64,000 bases of DNA from Methanosarcina sp. DH2 (GTDB lineage Archaea; Halobacteriota; Methanosarcinia; Methanosarcinales; Methanosarcinaceae). The notes below the pieces were generated by a model that searched no databases, was not told where the DNA came from, and saw nothing but the letters and a program-made list of their open reading frames with translations. Position numbers and translations under genes: made by a program. Below, piece by piece: positions 10,411-19,629 of this stretch. Location: contig NZ_WJBI01000005.1 in assembly GCF_020804225.1 (NCBI RefSeq), positions 71,623 through 135,622 on the forward strand, given 5' to 3'. Each line of letters opens with the position of its first letter. Position 1 is the stretch's first letter.

Positions 10411-10590
10411 ACAGTTATCAGCCTATTGAAAGTGGAATTATAGAAACTAAGGATTTCATAAGAACTGAAAATTACAATCTCAGCCTAAAACCTGCAGGAG
10501 CCAGGAAGATTGTTAATGAATTTTCCAATATGCTGAATAAAAAGGTAAATTACCAGGAAAAGAAAAGTTCCTGGGATTATGCTGTCTTTT
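10411..10590 (+). pseudogene. cas1 fragment (CRISPR integrase), decayed copy 1
   Basis: Rightward translation gives PFRSLVNLTVISLL, then in another frame ESGIIETKDFIRTENYNLSL, KPAGARKIVNEFSNMLNKKV and NYQEKKSSWDYAVF followed by TGA and a frame that no longer fits. This matches the middle of the Cas1 C-terminal domain (the EPFRPLVD segment and the LKPEGARKLV helix region). Both ends of the gene are missing and at least one frameshift and one stop interrupt it. A small local amplification of CAGGAGCCTTT sits at 10360-10400, at its left edge. No CRISPR repeats or other cas genes lie beside it. Confidence 0.7.
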
Positions 10591-10619
10591 GAAAGACCGC
10601 TTTATTGAACACAAAATGT

Positions 10620-10650
10620 ACAAAAAAAGGTGAAAGGATTGACCTTTCAT
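10620..10650 (-). terminator. Hairpin terminator of the surface-protein gene
   Basis: On the minus strand, just past the stop of the large surface protein, TGAAAGG (10642-10648) pairs with CCTTTCA (10630-10636) around a 5-base loop and is followed by a run of T (A-run at 10620-10627 on the given strand). It sits 40-65 bases downstream of the stop. Confidence 0.6.
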
Positions 10651-10686
10651 CCGTTGTTTTTCATATATACCCTGCATTTCTCCTTT

Positions 10687-13600
10687 TTATGTTCTTATGT
10701 AAAGGAATACGCTAAGCAGGCTAACGATGCCACAAATGATTTCAAAACCTGGCATGCCTGTACTTTCCTCCTGTCCGGATTTTTGATCAGCTTCCGATCC
10801 TGTATTCGTCGTGTTCTCTTCAGAGTTGCCAGACTCATCTCCAGGCTGGACTTCAATTGCAGTTTTTTCAGAGGCAATTGCCTTCCCTGTTATTGCAAAG
10901 GGAGAAAAGCCCGGGGTTTCGGCTGTGAAGTACATGTAAATATCGTCTTCATCGAAAAGGGTTGCTGGCCGCTGTTCCCATATTTTGTTGCTATATCTGT
11001 TCAGAGCAATGGAAGACTGATCTATCTTTTTATCCTGCAACCAGGATTTTTCAACCCTGAAACCGATTACAGGGTTTTCGATATTCTTTGAGGTTACAAA
11101 CCCGCTGTTTCCAACCCATATGTTAAAGAACTTATAAACTTCATCCGAAGGCAGCCCTGATACAAGGGTAGATTTATTTTTTAACTGCTCAACGATGGTA
11201 GTAGTTTTACCTGCGGTCTTTTTTGCATCAAAGCCCACATACACAACGCAGGTTGCATTCTTCGTAAAATCAAATTGTATAGCTTTTCCGTTTGTGATGA
11301 AGACCTGGGAAAGTTCCTTTACTTCAACATTTCTTGCAGGTTCAGGAGAACCGCCGCCGCCACCGCTTCCACCACTGCTGCTGTGGCTGCTTCCACCACT
11401 ACTACCGCCATTTGAGCTGCTTTCTTGCATTACAGTTATTGTAGCAGTTTTGTAGGCAGTTCTGTCTGCGTTACCCACTTTCAGGGTAACTGTATAGGTT
11501 CCTGCTGCCGAGTAAGTGTGTGTTGGATTCTGCTCAGTTGAAGTACATCTATCTCCAAAGTTCCAGCTTCTCGATAGTGCGTTTTGTGAAAGGTCAGTAA
11601 AGAGGACTGAAAGGGGAGCACAGCCACTGGTGACATTTGTACTGAAGTCTGCTACAGGAAGTAATTTGCTGTTGTTCTCTCCGATGATCTTTTCAACGAA
11701 TGGATAGTACCTGAGTTCACTTACAGGGGTATCAGCAATCTTGAAGAACATGCCCTGGCCGATTTCCTCTTTGGAGCCTCTGGTCAGAATGAAGATGTTT
11801 TCATTGCTGATCCTGAGAGTATTGCCGTTTATGGAAACATCATTAAGTACGCCAAATTCATCGTCAGAAGTGATGGTCATTGCATTTGTGTAGTCAATGA
11901 GCCAGAGACCTTTGATCTGGACAATGCTGTCGACTGCGCCCTGGAAGACCTGGTTGACGTGCACTCTGAGGACAACAACACCGTTTTCGCCCTGGATATC
12001 GTCAAGTTCGACTTCCCAGGTGCTGTTTGAATTGCTATCGACTGAGAAGATCTCGTCGTCAACAAATTCTCCATTCCTGGTGAATTCGAGCCAGACTTTC
12101 TCACCATAGATATCAATCTGCTTGGCTTCGATAGCATAGCCCTGGCCGAGGTCGAGGAGTTCGCCGATTCTGATTGTGTACTTGTCATCGCTGTCAAGGA
12201 CGAGCTTTGCGAACTTGTTAGCTCTGTCAGGGTTGATCGGTATGTATTGCTCTCCAAAGAAGCCCATAACAGGGTACTGGTCCCAGCTAACGGAAGGCTT
12301 GAAGTACTCGTAATTAACCATTTCGATGGTTGTTTCATAGACAAGGCCACTTTCAGGAATCACGTTTCCGCTCATGCCGGAGACTTTGAGGGATTCTGTG
12401 AAAACATCGTCGTTAAGGTCGTAGTATAAACCTGCGAAGTTGGTTGCATCCCAGGTGAATTCACCTGTTCCGGATGCAACCTGTCCCCTGATTTCATAGG
12501 TCCCGGGATCTGTTATCTGCTTAAAGACATAGAACCTGAGTCCATTGGCAGGGGTGTCAGCTACCTTGAAGTACAACCCCTGAGCGATTTCCTGATCAGA
12601 GTTTCTGGTCAGAGTGAAGGTGTTTTCATTGGTGATAAAAAGAGTGTCACCGTTGATTCTAATATCATTGAGCTTGCCGAATTCATCATCAGGCGTGATG
12701 GTCATTGCGTTTACATAGTCAATGAGCCAGATACCTTCGATCTGGGCAATACTGCCAACTGCATCCTGAAAGATCTGGTTGACACGCACTCTGAGGACAA
12801 CGACATTGTCTTCGCCCTGGATGCCATCAAGCTCAACTTCCCAGGTGCTGTTAGAACCACTAACGACTGAGAAGATTTCGTCGTCTATGAATTCTCCATC
12901 CTTGGTGAATTCGAGCCAGACTTTATTACCGTCAGCATCGACCTGCCTGGCTTCGATAGCATAACCTTCGCCGAGGTCGAGTATCTCGTCGATTCTGATG
13001 CTGTACTCGTCATCGCTGTCAAGGACTAACTTTGCGAGCTTGTCGGCTCTGTCAGGGTTGAGCGGGATGTATTGTTCTGCAAAGAAGCCGATAACAGGAT
13101 ACATGCCCCAGTCTTCAAACTTGTAATTAGTAGCCTGAATGGTTGTCTGATAGACAATGCCGCCTTCTCCAATAATATTACCTTGAGTGCCTGCAACATC
13201 TCTTATGGAAAAAGATTCGGTTTTCACGTTATCGTCAATGGCATAGTAGAATGCTGCAAATTGAGTTGCATCGATTGTAAGGGTGCCACCGACGCCATAT
13301 TTTGTGATAACGTCGTCGATATTAGAGCCATCAAACACAGGACTACGGATCTCAACGTTATCGTTTATAGGAATTATCCCCACACTTATTATGGTAGTTT
13401 TTGTATTCGTGCCATTTTCATTGATTGCGGTTAGTTTAGCAGTGTAAGTCCCTGCAGAGGTGTACACATAAGCAAAACTTGCCTCATTAGAGTCTTCAAC
13501 TCCGTCATTGTTAACGTCCCAGCTTCTCGATATTGCGTTTTTTGAAGTGTCGGTAAAGAGGACAGTAAGAGGAGCAGCGCCCTGTGTAGTATTGATGCTG

Positions 13601-15519
13601 AAGTCTGCAACCGGAAGTACTTTGCTGTCGTTCTCTCCGAGGACCTTTTCGACGAATGGGTAGAACCTGAGTTCAGAGGTAGAGGTGTCAGCAATCTTGA
13701 AGAACATGCCCTGGCCGATTTCCTGATCAGAGTTTCTGGTCAGAGTGAAAACGTCTGCATTGCTGATAGAAAGGGTATCACCATTTATGAAAACATCATT
13801 AAGTACACCGAATTCATCGTCAGACTCGATGGTCGTTGTGTTTGCGTAGTCAATAAGCCAGATACCTTCGATCTGGGCAATGCTGTCGACTTCACTCTGG
13901 AAGACCTGGTTGACATGCACCTTGAGGACAACAACATCGTTTTCGCCCTGGATGCCATCAAGCTCAACTTCCCAGGTGCTTGTGCCGGTTCCGACTGAGA
14001 TGGTTTCATCATCTATGTATTCTCCGTCCTTGGTGAATTCGAGCAAGACTTCTTCACTGTCAGCATCAACCTGCTTGACCTCAATAGCATAGCCCTGGTC
14101 AAGGTCGAGGAGTTCGCCCTGTCTGATGGTGTATTTGTCATTACTATCAAGGACGAGCTTTGCGAACTTGTCAGCTCTGTCAGGGTTGATCGGTATGTAT
14201 TGCTCTCCAAAGAAGCTGATGACAGGGTACATATCCCAGCCTGTAGCTGTGTTGGAGTACTCGTAATCAACGGTCTTTATAGTGGTACTGTAAACTAGAC
14301 CGCCTTCAGGAATCACGTTTCCGCTCATGCCGGAGACTTTGAGGGATTCTGTGGAGACATCGTCGTTGAGGTCGTAGTAGAAATATGCGAAGTTGCTTGC
14401 ATCCCAGGTGAAGTCACCTGTTCCGGATACTATCTGCCCTCTGATTTCATAGGTTCCGGGATCTGTGATCTGCTTAAAGACATAGAACCTGAGTTCATTG
14501 GCAGGGGTGTCAGCTACCTTGAAGAACATGCCTTCAGCGATTTCTTGATCAGAGTTTCGGGTCAGAGTGAAGGTGTCTTCATTGGTGATAAAAAGAGTGT
14601 CACCGTTGATTCTAACATCATTGAGCGTGCCGAATTCATCGTCAGACTCAATGGTCATCGCATTTGCGTAATCAATGAGCCAGACACCTTCGATCTGGGC
14701 AATGCTGCCAACTGCGTCCTTGAGTATCTGGTTGACATGCACCCTGAGGACAACGACACCGTACTCGCCCTGGATACCATCAAGCTCAACTTCCCAGGTG
14801 TTGGTGCCGTCATCAAAGACCGAAATAATCTCATCATCTACATATTCTCCACCCTTGGTGAATTCAAGCCATATTTTATTGCCAGCGACATCGATTTGCT
14901 TGACTTCGATAGCATAACCTTTGCCAAGGTCGAGGAGCTCACCGGTTCTGATGCTGTACTTATCGTCACTGTCAAGAACAAGCTTTGTGAGCTTGTCGGC
15001 TCTGTCAGGGTTGAGCGGGATGTATTGTTCTGCAAAGAAGCCGATAACAGGATACATGCCCCAGTCTTCAAACTTGTAATCAGTAGCCTGAATGGTTGTC
15101 TGATAGACAATGCCACCTTCTCCAATTACATTGCCTGCAGTGCCTGCAACATCTCTTATGGAAAGGGATTCGGTTTTCACGTTATCGTCAATGTTATAGT
15201 AGAATGCTGCAAACTGAGTTGCATCGATTGTAAGGGTGGTACCGTCTCCGTATGTATCGATAATATCGTCGATATTAGAGCCTTCATATACAGGACTGCG
15301 AGCCCCAACGTTATCGTTTATGGGAAAAGCGGCAGTATATGGCCTTTCAATTGTTACGGAGGCAATATTGCTGTTTTCGTCCGACATATCTGCATATTGC
15401 CCCCTGGCCACAGAATTTTGTACCGAAGCTGCCGATACCGTGGATGACACGAGAATTAAAAATAAAACAAGTGTTGTTAAAGCTAAAACTATTGAACCTG
15501 GTTTCTTCTTAATATTCAT
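10687..15519 (-). CDS. Giant S-layer/PKD surface protein with PGF-CTERM anchor
   Basis: A 1610-residue cell-envelope protein. Order: signal peptide (residues 1-31, ends TVSAAS); two Methanosarcina-type S-layer domains (about 70-640, marked by EQYIPLNPDRADK and EVELDGIQGE); a PKD domain (about 637-715, PVADFSINTTQGAAPLTVLF); two more S-layer domains (about 725-1285); a second PKD domain (about 1288-1365); a Gly/Ser linker; a PGF-pre-PGF domain (about 1395-1545); and a C-terminal PGFEIICGIVSLLSVF segment plus a basic end, the PGF-CTERM signal processed by archaeosortase A. The S-layer-S-layer-PKD block is duplicated, at DNA level too. ATG at 15519 with GAGGA 8 bases upstream. Likely glycosylated, anchored in the S-layer or envelope; adhesion or lattice role is inference. 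Confidence 0.9.
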   Translation of the reverse strand: MNIKKKPGSIVLALTTLVLFLILVSSTVSAASVQNSVARGQYADMSDENSNIASVTIERPYTAAFPINDNVGARSPVYEGSNIDDIIDTYGDGTTLTIDATQFAAFYYNIDDNVKTESLSIRDVAGTAGNVIGEGGIVYQTTIQATDYKFEDWGMYPVIGFFAEQYIPLNPDRADKLTKLVLDSDDKYSIRTGELLDLGKGYAIEVKQIDVAGNKIWLEFTKGGEYVDDEIISVFDDGTNTWEVELDGIQGEYGVVVLRVHVNQILKDAVGSIAQIEGVWLIDYANAMTIESDDEFGTLNDVRINGDTLFITNEDTFTLTRNSDQEIAEGMFFKVADTPANELRFYVFKQITDPGTYEIRGQIVSGTGDFTWDASNFAYFYYDLNDDVSTESLKVSGMSGNVIPEGGLVYSTTIKTVDYEYSNTATGWDMYPVISFFGEQYIPINPDRADKFAKLVLDSNDKYTIRQGELLDLDQGYAIEVKQVDADSEEVLLEFTKDGEYIDDETISVGTGTSTWEVELDGIQGENDVVVLKVHVNQVFQSEVDSIAQIEGIWLIDYANTTTIESDDEFGVLNDVFINGDTLSISNADVFTLTRNSDQEIGQGMFFKIADTSTSELRFYPFVEKVLGENDSKVLPVADFSINTTQGAAPLTVLFTDTSKNAISRSWDVNNDGVEDSNEASFAYVYTSAGTYTAKLTAINENGTNTKTTIISVGIIPINDNVEIRSPVFDGSNIDDVITKYGVGGTLTIDATQFAAFYYAIDDNVKTESFSIRDVAGTQGNIIGEGGIVYQTTIQATNYKFEDWGMYPVIGFFAEQYIPLNPDRADKLAKLVLDSDDEYSIRIDEILDLGEGYAIEARQVDADGNKVWLEFTKDGEFIDDEIFSVVSGSNSTWEVELDGIQGEDNVVVLRVRVNQIFQDAVGSIAQIEGIWLIDYVNAMTITPDDEFGKLNDIRINGDTLFITNENTFTLTRNSDQEIAQGLYFKVADTPANGLRFYVFKQITDPGTYEIRGQVASGTGEFTWDATNFAGLYYDLNDDVFTESLKVSGMSGNVIPESGLVYETTIEMVNYEYFKPSVSWDQYPVMGFFGEQYIPINPDRANKFAKLVLDSDDKYTIRIGELLDLGQGYAIEAKQIDIYGEKVWLEFTRNGEFVDDEIFSVDSNSNSTWEVELDDIQGENGVVVLRVHVNQVFQGAVDSIVQIKGLWLIDYTNAMTITSDDEFGVLNDVSINGNTLRISNENIFILTRGSKEEIGQGMFFKIADTPVSELRYYPFVEKIIGENNSKLLPVADFSTNVTSGCAPLSVLFTDLSQNALSRSWNFGDRCTSTEQNPTHTYSAAGTYTVTLKVGNADRTAYKTATITVMQESSSNGGSSGGSSHSSSGGSGGGGGSPEPARNVEVKELSQVFITNGKAIQFDFTKNATCVVYVGFDAKKTAGKTTTIVEQLKNKSTLVSGLPSDEVYKFFNIWVGNSGFVTSKNIENPVIGFRVEKSWLQDKKIDQSSIALNRYSNKIWEQRPATLFDEDDIYMYFTAETPGFSPFAITGKAIASEKTAIEVQPGDESGNSEENTTNTGSEADQKSGQEESTGMPGFEIICGIVSLLSVFLYIRT

Positions 15520-16341
15520 TCATATGTCCTCTGATCTTCAATTTACTGGTATTATAAAATAAACAATATAAATATAAAAATACTGAAAAAAATTAGTACT
15601 GATAACAGTGTTAAAAAATTTAAACATTTCTATTCGAATTTAGGTTTTTACATATATAGCCGATTTTTCGATATCAAACGGCTGTTTTACTGTAATCAGT
15701 CATCCTTTTTAGAAAACGTGCCCGAGTTTTCGCTTGGAAGTTCTCAAAATAAAATTCTCAGAACAAAGTACAGGTTAGTTCCTGGGCTCTCTGTTGAACG
15801 TTCAGGACATGGATAGAATTATTTCAGAGGCATTTTTAAAGCACCTTCATGCGTCATCGGTCAGCGTTAAATAATAACTCCTGTATGTGTTTTTTGTTGA
15901 CAGTAATTCTTTATAAATGTGGAATCCAGCTACATGTTTGATATTCCGGGGTCAGACTTCCCGGCGCGGCTAATGATTTCATATTTATCTACTGTACGCA
16001 GGCGGGTTAAAACGGAGCGTGGCGCGTGAAAAAAAGAATGTGAGATGCAATTTACGGTCATTCAGGAATAATAAAAACTAATTAAACAGGGAGCGCATGG
16101 GATAAAACCTAAAGGAAAATTGTCTCCACCACCGGCTGGAAACTCAAAATCCTGTTTGATAATTCGGAGCGGCTTTGAATCAATCGAGTTCCAAGTCCAG
16201 TTTTTTGGGATATTAGGATGACCAGATAAGCCAGCTAAACGAAATTACACAAAAACAAGCCGTACATATTCAGAGCTTAATTCAGGAGAGTACTAATTTA
16301 TTACTATGGGATCGCAGAGGGTCACGAATACCCCGTCCTTT
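15520..16341. other. Intergenic region, promoter side of the surface-protein gene
   Basis: The first 60 bases hold AT-rich TATA-like sequence on the minus strand (TTTTTATATTTATATTG, about 15555-15575), a plausible promoter for the large surface protein. I see no gene in the rest. Confidence 0.45.
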
Positions 16342-16458
16342 ACAGGCTGTCCGATAATTCAATTTCAGGATAAAAAATGGTAAAAAAGGCATTTAAGGCT
16401 TTTAAATTGGAGAAGAAGGAATTCAGTTATTACTGGAGGTAATTATCGGACAGCCTGT
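16342..16458. mobile_element. 117 bp MITE-like element with 18 bp perfect inverted repeats
   Basis: ACAGGCTGTCCGATAATT at 16342-16359 recurs as its exact reverse complement at 16441-16458, enclosing 81 bases. The inside holds a 21-residue frame starting ATG at 16377 (MVKKAFKAFKLEKKEFSYYW) whose stop TAA overlaps the right repeat. This is what an internal deletion of a small insertion sequence would leave: the two ends with the transposase start joined to its last bases. No clear target duplication is seen. The parent family is not identified. Confidence 0.7.
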
Positions 16459-16617
16459 TCAGGTTGGGGTGGCCGCACGCAATTTGATTTTAGCATAAAA
16501 TCTCCCATCCCGCAGTCAACGACCTCTGCCCATTGGTCCGAAGGCATCGGAAGGGTACATTTTGACATCGTAGTGGCACGAACTGGCCGTCGTTCTTATT
16601 CTCGTGCCCGGGTTTTT

Positions 16618-16641
16618 GCAGGAGCAGTCCATTGCTCCTGC
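16618..16641. other. Perfect 9 bp hairpin
   Basis: GCAGGAGCA (16618-16626) and TGCTCCTGC (16633-16641) form a perfect stem with a 6-base loop just past the stop of the helicase gene. There is no T-run on the minus-strand exit side, so a terminator or RNA stability role is possible but not shown. Confidence 0.4.
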
Positions 16642-16694
16642 CAATGCCAATCGATCAATGGTTAGTTATAATGCAATGCACAGACGAACGGTGT

Positions 16695-17903
16695 CTAACA
16701 GTTTTTGTGCCTGGGTTTATGACCTTTTCTGGAGGGGTTGTTCATCCTATTTACCGGCTTTGGCAATCTTATTTCCGGTCTTTCAATTACAACCTTCTTC
16801 AGAGCAGGTAGTGCCTGTTCCTTAATATCCACATCATTGTCTTTCAGCACACTCATGAAATTAGCATGGTCATTTTTGGAAAGGATATTTATCGCTTTTC
16901 CTTCTGTTCCTGCTCGTGCAGTTCTTCCAATCCTGTGAATATACTGTTTACTCTCCCTGGGAATATCATAATTGTAAACATGGGAAACACCCTGTATATC
17001 AAGTCCTCTTCCGGCTACATCTGTGCATACAAGGACACATATGTTCCCGGAATGGAATTTTTCCATTATGCGAGTTCGTTCGTTCTGTGTCAATCCGCCA
17101 TGAATTGCCACGGCATTGATACTTGATTTTCTCAGGTTTTTTGCGACTTTGTCAGTGTTTCTTTTTGTGTTGCAGAAAACCATCCCGAGGTTTGACTTCT
17201 CATTTTGTAGAAGGTACACGAGCAGAGATAATTTCATGTCATCCTGTACTTTATAAACAACCTGATTCAATTTTTGCGGGTCGATATAAGAATCTGCTGA
17301 TACTCGAACCGGGTTTTCCATGTACTTGCGGGAAAGCCGGACAATATCTTTTGTAATGGTCGCAGAGAACAAAAGGGTCTGCCTGTTTTGAGGACATTCC
17401 TTGATAATTTTCTCTACATCCACTTTGAATCCCATATCAAACATCTGGTCTGCCTCATCAAGGACAAGGGTTTTCACATTGTTGAATTTGATGGTATTTC
17501 TGCTGATATGATCGAGTAGCCTACCGGGTGTTCCCACAACAACCTCGGCATTCTTTAATTCTTTAATTTGTGGATTGATCCCTACACCGCCATAGATAGT
17601 TGCGATATTTAACGGGTCGTATTTTGAGAATTTCCTGAATGAATTTGCCACCTGCTCCGCCAGTTCTCTTGTAGGGGTCAGGATCAAAGCCTGAATTCCT
17701 TTTCCTTTTTCGGAATTTTGTAATATGCCGGAAGCAAATGCGAGTGTTTTTCCGGAACCTGTTGCGGCTCCGGCTATAACATCTTCCCCAGCAAGTATTA
17801 GGGGAATTGATTTTTCCTGTACTGCTGTAGGGCTTTCAAAGCCATGATCATTTATTGATTTCAAAACAGCATTACTGAGACCTAGTTTTTTAAAATTATT
17901 CAT
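16695..17903 (-). CDS. DEAD-box ATP-dependent RNA helicase
   Basis: A 402-residue DEAD-box helicase core. Motifs in order: Q motif region (FESPTAVQEKSIPLIL), Walker A AATGSGKT, PTRELAEQ, TPGRLLDH, DEAD in VLDEADQMFD, SAT in LLFSATITKD, then CTDVAGRGLDIQGV and YIHRIGRTARAG. Such proteins unwind short RNA duplexes in ribosome assembly and RNA decay. I prefer the ATG at 17903 (MNNFKKLGLSNAV), which has GGAAAG upstream and matches family N termini; the frame extends to 17984 for 27 further residues. Short basic tail, no extra RNA-binding domain. Single gene; cold-induced helicases of this kind are known in methanogens, but nothing here shows that. Confidence 0.93.
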   Translation of the reverse strand: MNNFKKLGLSNAVLKSINDHGFESPTAVQEKSIPLILAGEDVIAGAATGSGKTLAFASGILQNSEKGKGIQALILTPTRELAEQVANSFRKFSKYDPLNIATIYGGVGINPQIKELKNAEVVVGTPGRLLDHISRNTIKFNNVKTLVLDEADQMFDMGFKVDVEKIIKECPQNRQTLLFSATITKDIVRLSRKYMENPVRVSADSYIDPQKLNQVVYKVQDDMKLSLLVYLLQNEKSNLGMVFCNTKRNTDKVAKNLRKSSINAVAIHGGLTQNERTRIMEKFHSGNICVLVCTDVAGRGLDIQGVSHVYNYDIPRESKQYIHRIGRTARAGTEGKAINILSKNDHANFMSVLKDNDVDIKEQALPALKKVVIERPEIRLPKPVNRMNNPSRKGHKPRHKNC

Positions 17904-18126
17904 AGTTATACTTTCCGTGATTTGTCTGAAAAAGCTACTTAATTGCTTTTTCATATTTGTATACTTAAGATATATTAAAAACAATTAAGAGCTATAAGCA
18001 CAACTTTAGAAAAGTTAAGATTAATTTACTGCTTAAAAGTTAATAATCGCTTATAACGGTGAACTCTCCCTTTATACTTTTGCCTATTTTGATAATGTGA
18101 TTACTCAGCATTCATTGTTCTTCCAA

Positions 18127-18386
18127 AGGTTCGACCCCAAATGGGTAGACCCGGACGGCATGACTTACGAAGAATATCAGGCTGCAATGGATAAGATGTG
18201 GCCCAGAATGCAGAGCCGGACGGGGAAGGCATAGACCTGCGCCCAGATAACCCAAGGCGGCGGTTTATAGCGACCAGCGAGGGTGTAATCTTCAGTCAAG
18301 CACCCCCCTTAACCGAAGAAGACAGGCTCGAAGCGGACCGGCTTTGGGACAGCATAGCTATGCAAGGAACCAGCCTGGGTACGTGA
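18127..18386 (+). pseudogene. Fragment of an unknown gene, GC-richer than surroundings
   Basis: Two overlapping frames look like one gene split by a frameshift near 18197: FDPKWVDPDGMTYEEYQAAM in the first, then AQNAEPDGEGIDLRPDNPRR, FIATSEGVIFSQAPPLTEED and RLEADRLWDSIAM in the second. The sequence is acidic, helical and clearly richer in G and C than its neighbours, so it is probably a stranded piece of transferred DNA. I do not recognise the family. No start or ribosome site is visible. Confidence 0.45.
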
Positions 18387-18513
18387 CCCCTAAGAAGAAG
18401 ACGCGCTAAAAAAATTATAAGATAGACGACACAAAATCTAAGTGCGAGGGTTGGATTCTAAACTCCTTATCCTTCAATCAAACTGCGACATGTAAGGCAA
18501 AGTCCTCTTTTAT

Positions 18514-19125
18514 TCATAGTTTTAATTGAGTGTCCGTAACGTGCTTCTCTTTGTAGGGAAATTGCTTTTCAAAATCCTCCAGTTCCTCATTTTCTATTTT
18601 AAAAACCTCGTCCTCATTAAATTTTCCTGAAATACCTCTCAGGCTACCATCGTAGAGTTCCAATGCCATAAATGCATCAAAATCATCACCCCAGGATGTC
18701 TTGATATTATATTCTTTAGCATTGACAAAACCAAAACGATGATAATAGTCGGGATTTCCGAAAATAATAATACCCTTATATCCCAACTGCCTTGCTTTTT
18801 CGATAGAATGATTCATTAATAAAGAGCCGATCCCCTGCTTTTGATATGATGGCGATACGGTTAATGGGCCCATACATAAAACTTCGAATTCTTTATTTTC
18901 CTCATTCAGGACCTTAGCTCTTGAATAGATAATATTGCCAACGATTGTACCCTTATCACATGCAACAAAATCCAATTCTTTTACAAATGCAGGTACTTTT
19001 CTTATTTTATGCACTACAAGATGTTCATCACATCCTGGTTTGTATAAATCCCAGAATGCTTCTCTTGTCATATATTCTACACTTTTGAAATCCTTTTCTT
19101 CTTCTAATCTAATAGAAATGTTCAT
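18514..19125 (-). CDS. GNAT family N-acetyltransferase
   Basis: A 203-residue acetyltransferase using acetyl-CoA. The core shows the GNAT fold: LGPLTVSPSYQKQGIGSLL-like acetyl-CoA binding (here CMGPLTVSPSYQKQGIGSLL), then a helix (NHSIEKARQLGYKGIIIFGN) and PDYYHRFGFVNA, typical of a YhbS-like subgroup. Substrate unknown. ATG at 19123-19125; the upstream minus strand has GGAGAGAACGACA ahead of it, giving a usable ribosome site. It stands alone, with long AT-rich flanks. Confidence 0.88.
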   Translation of the reverse strand: MNISIRLEEEKDFKSVEYMTREAFWDLYKPGCDEHLVVHKIRKVPAFVKELDFVACDKGTIVGNIIYSRAKVLNEENKEFEVLCMGPLTVSPSYQKQGIGSLLMNHSIEKARQLGYKGIIIFGNPDYYHRFGFVNAKEYNIKTSWGDDFDAFMALELYDGSLRGISGKFNEDEVFKIENEELEDFEKQFPYKEKHVTDTQLKL

Positions 19126-19629
19126 TGTCGTTCTCTCCTCCTATCGTTTGAACGATTCTTAAATCAAAATATTTAAGACATGCTAACTTCTACCTAAAAT
19201 ATAGAAAATCGTAAATATTTTCTATGTATAATCTTTTTGCTAATGTCTCATTCCTCAAAATGCTTGTTTTTGTACAATTATACGTACGTGTAAATATAAA
19301 TTAGTAAATAGTTGAGTTTATTTAGATTAATCATTTAGATAAATTTTTCAAACAACTTCATAAAATCAAATATTGAATTGTTTAATTAAAAGCGTACAAA
19401 AAATTCGAGCTCCTTATTACCCTATTCCTTAGTACGGGAGATTAGATTCGAACCCATGAATTCCTTTGAATCAAATTTAAAAATCCAATCTCTTCAATGA
19501 AGTTGCAGCATTTCAGAAGCAAATCCCTCTGGGTATAGTATCCTGCAACTCACGTAGAGCCTCTAATTGTGAAGGGAAACCGGCAAATAATAAAAAGTCT
19601 CATTATAAGTTTATATAATCAGTTTCCGG
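19126..19629. other. AT-rich intergenic region
   Basis: About 500 bases without a gene. A GATTCGAACCC string at 19448 resembles a tRNA T-loop but its arms do not pair, so no tRNA is called. Confidence 0.4.

Noticed and set aside
14545-15447. 300-codon open frame on the plus strand opposite the surface protein
   Set aside because: It mirrors the repeat structure of the large minus-strand gene; similar antisense frames recur at each repeat unit. No ribosome site.
16604-16825. 73-codon plus-strand frame
   Set aside because: Mostly antisense to the DEAD-box helicase end; no ribosome site.
19435-19470. tRNA-like string with GATTCGAACCC
   Set aside because: Arms do not pair on either strand; no cloverleaf.
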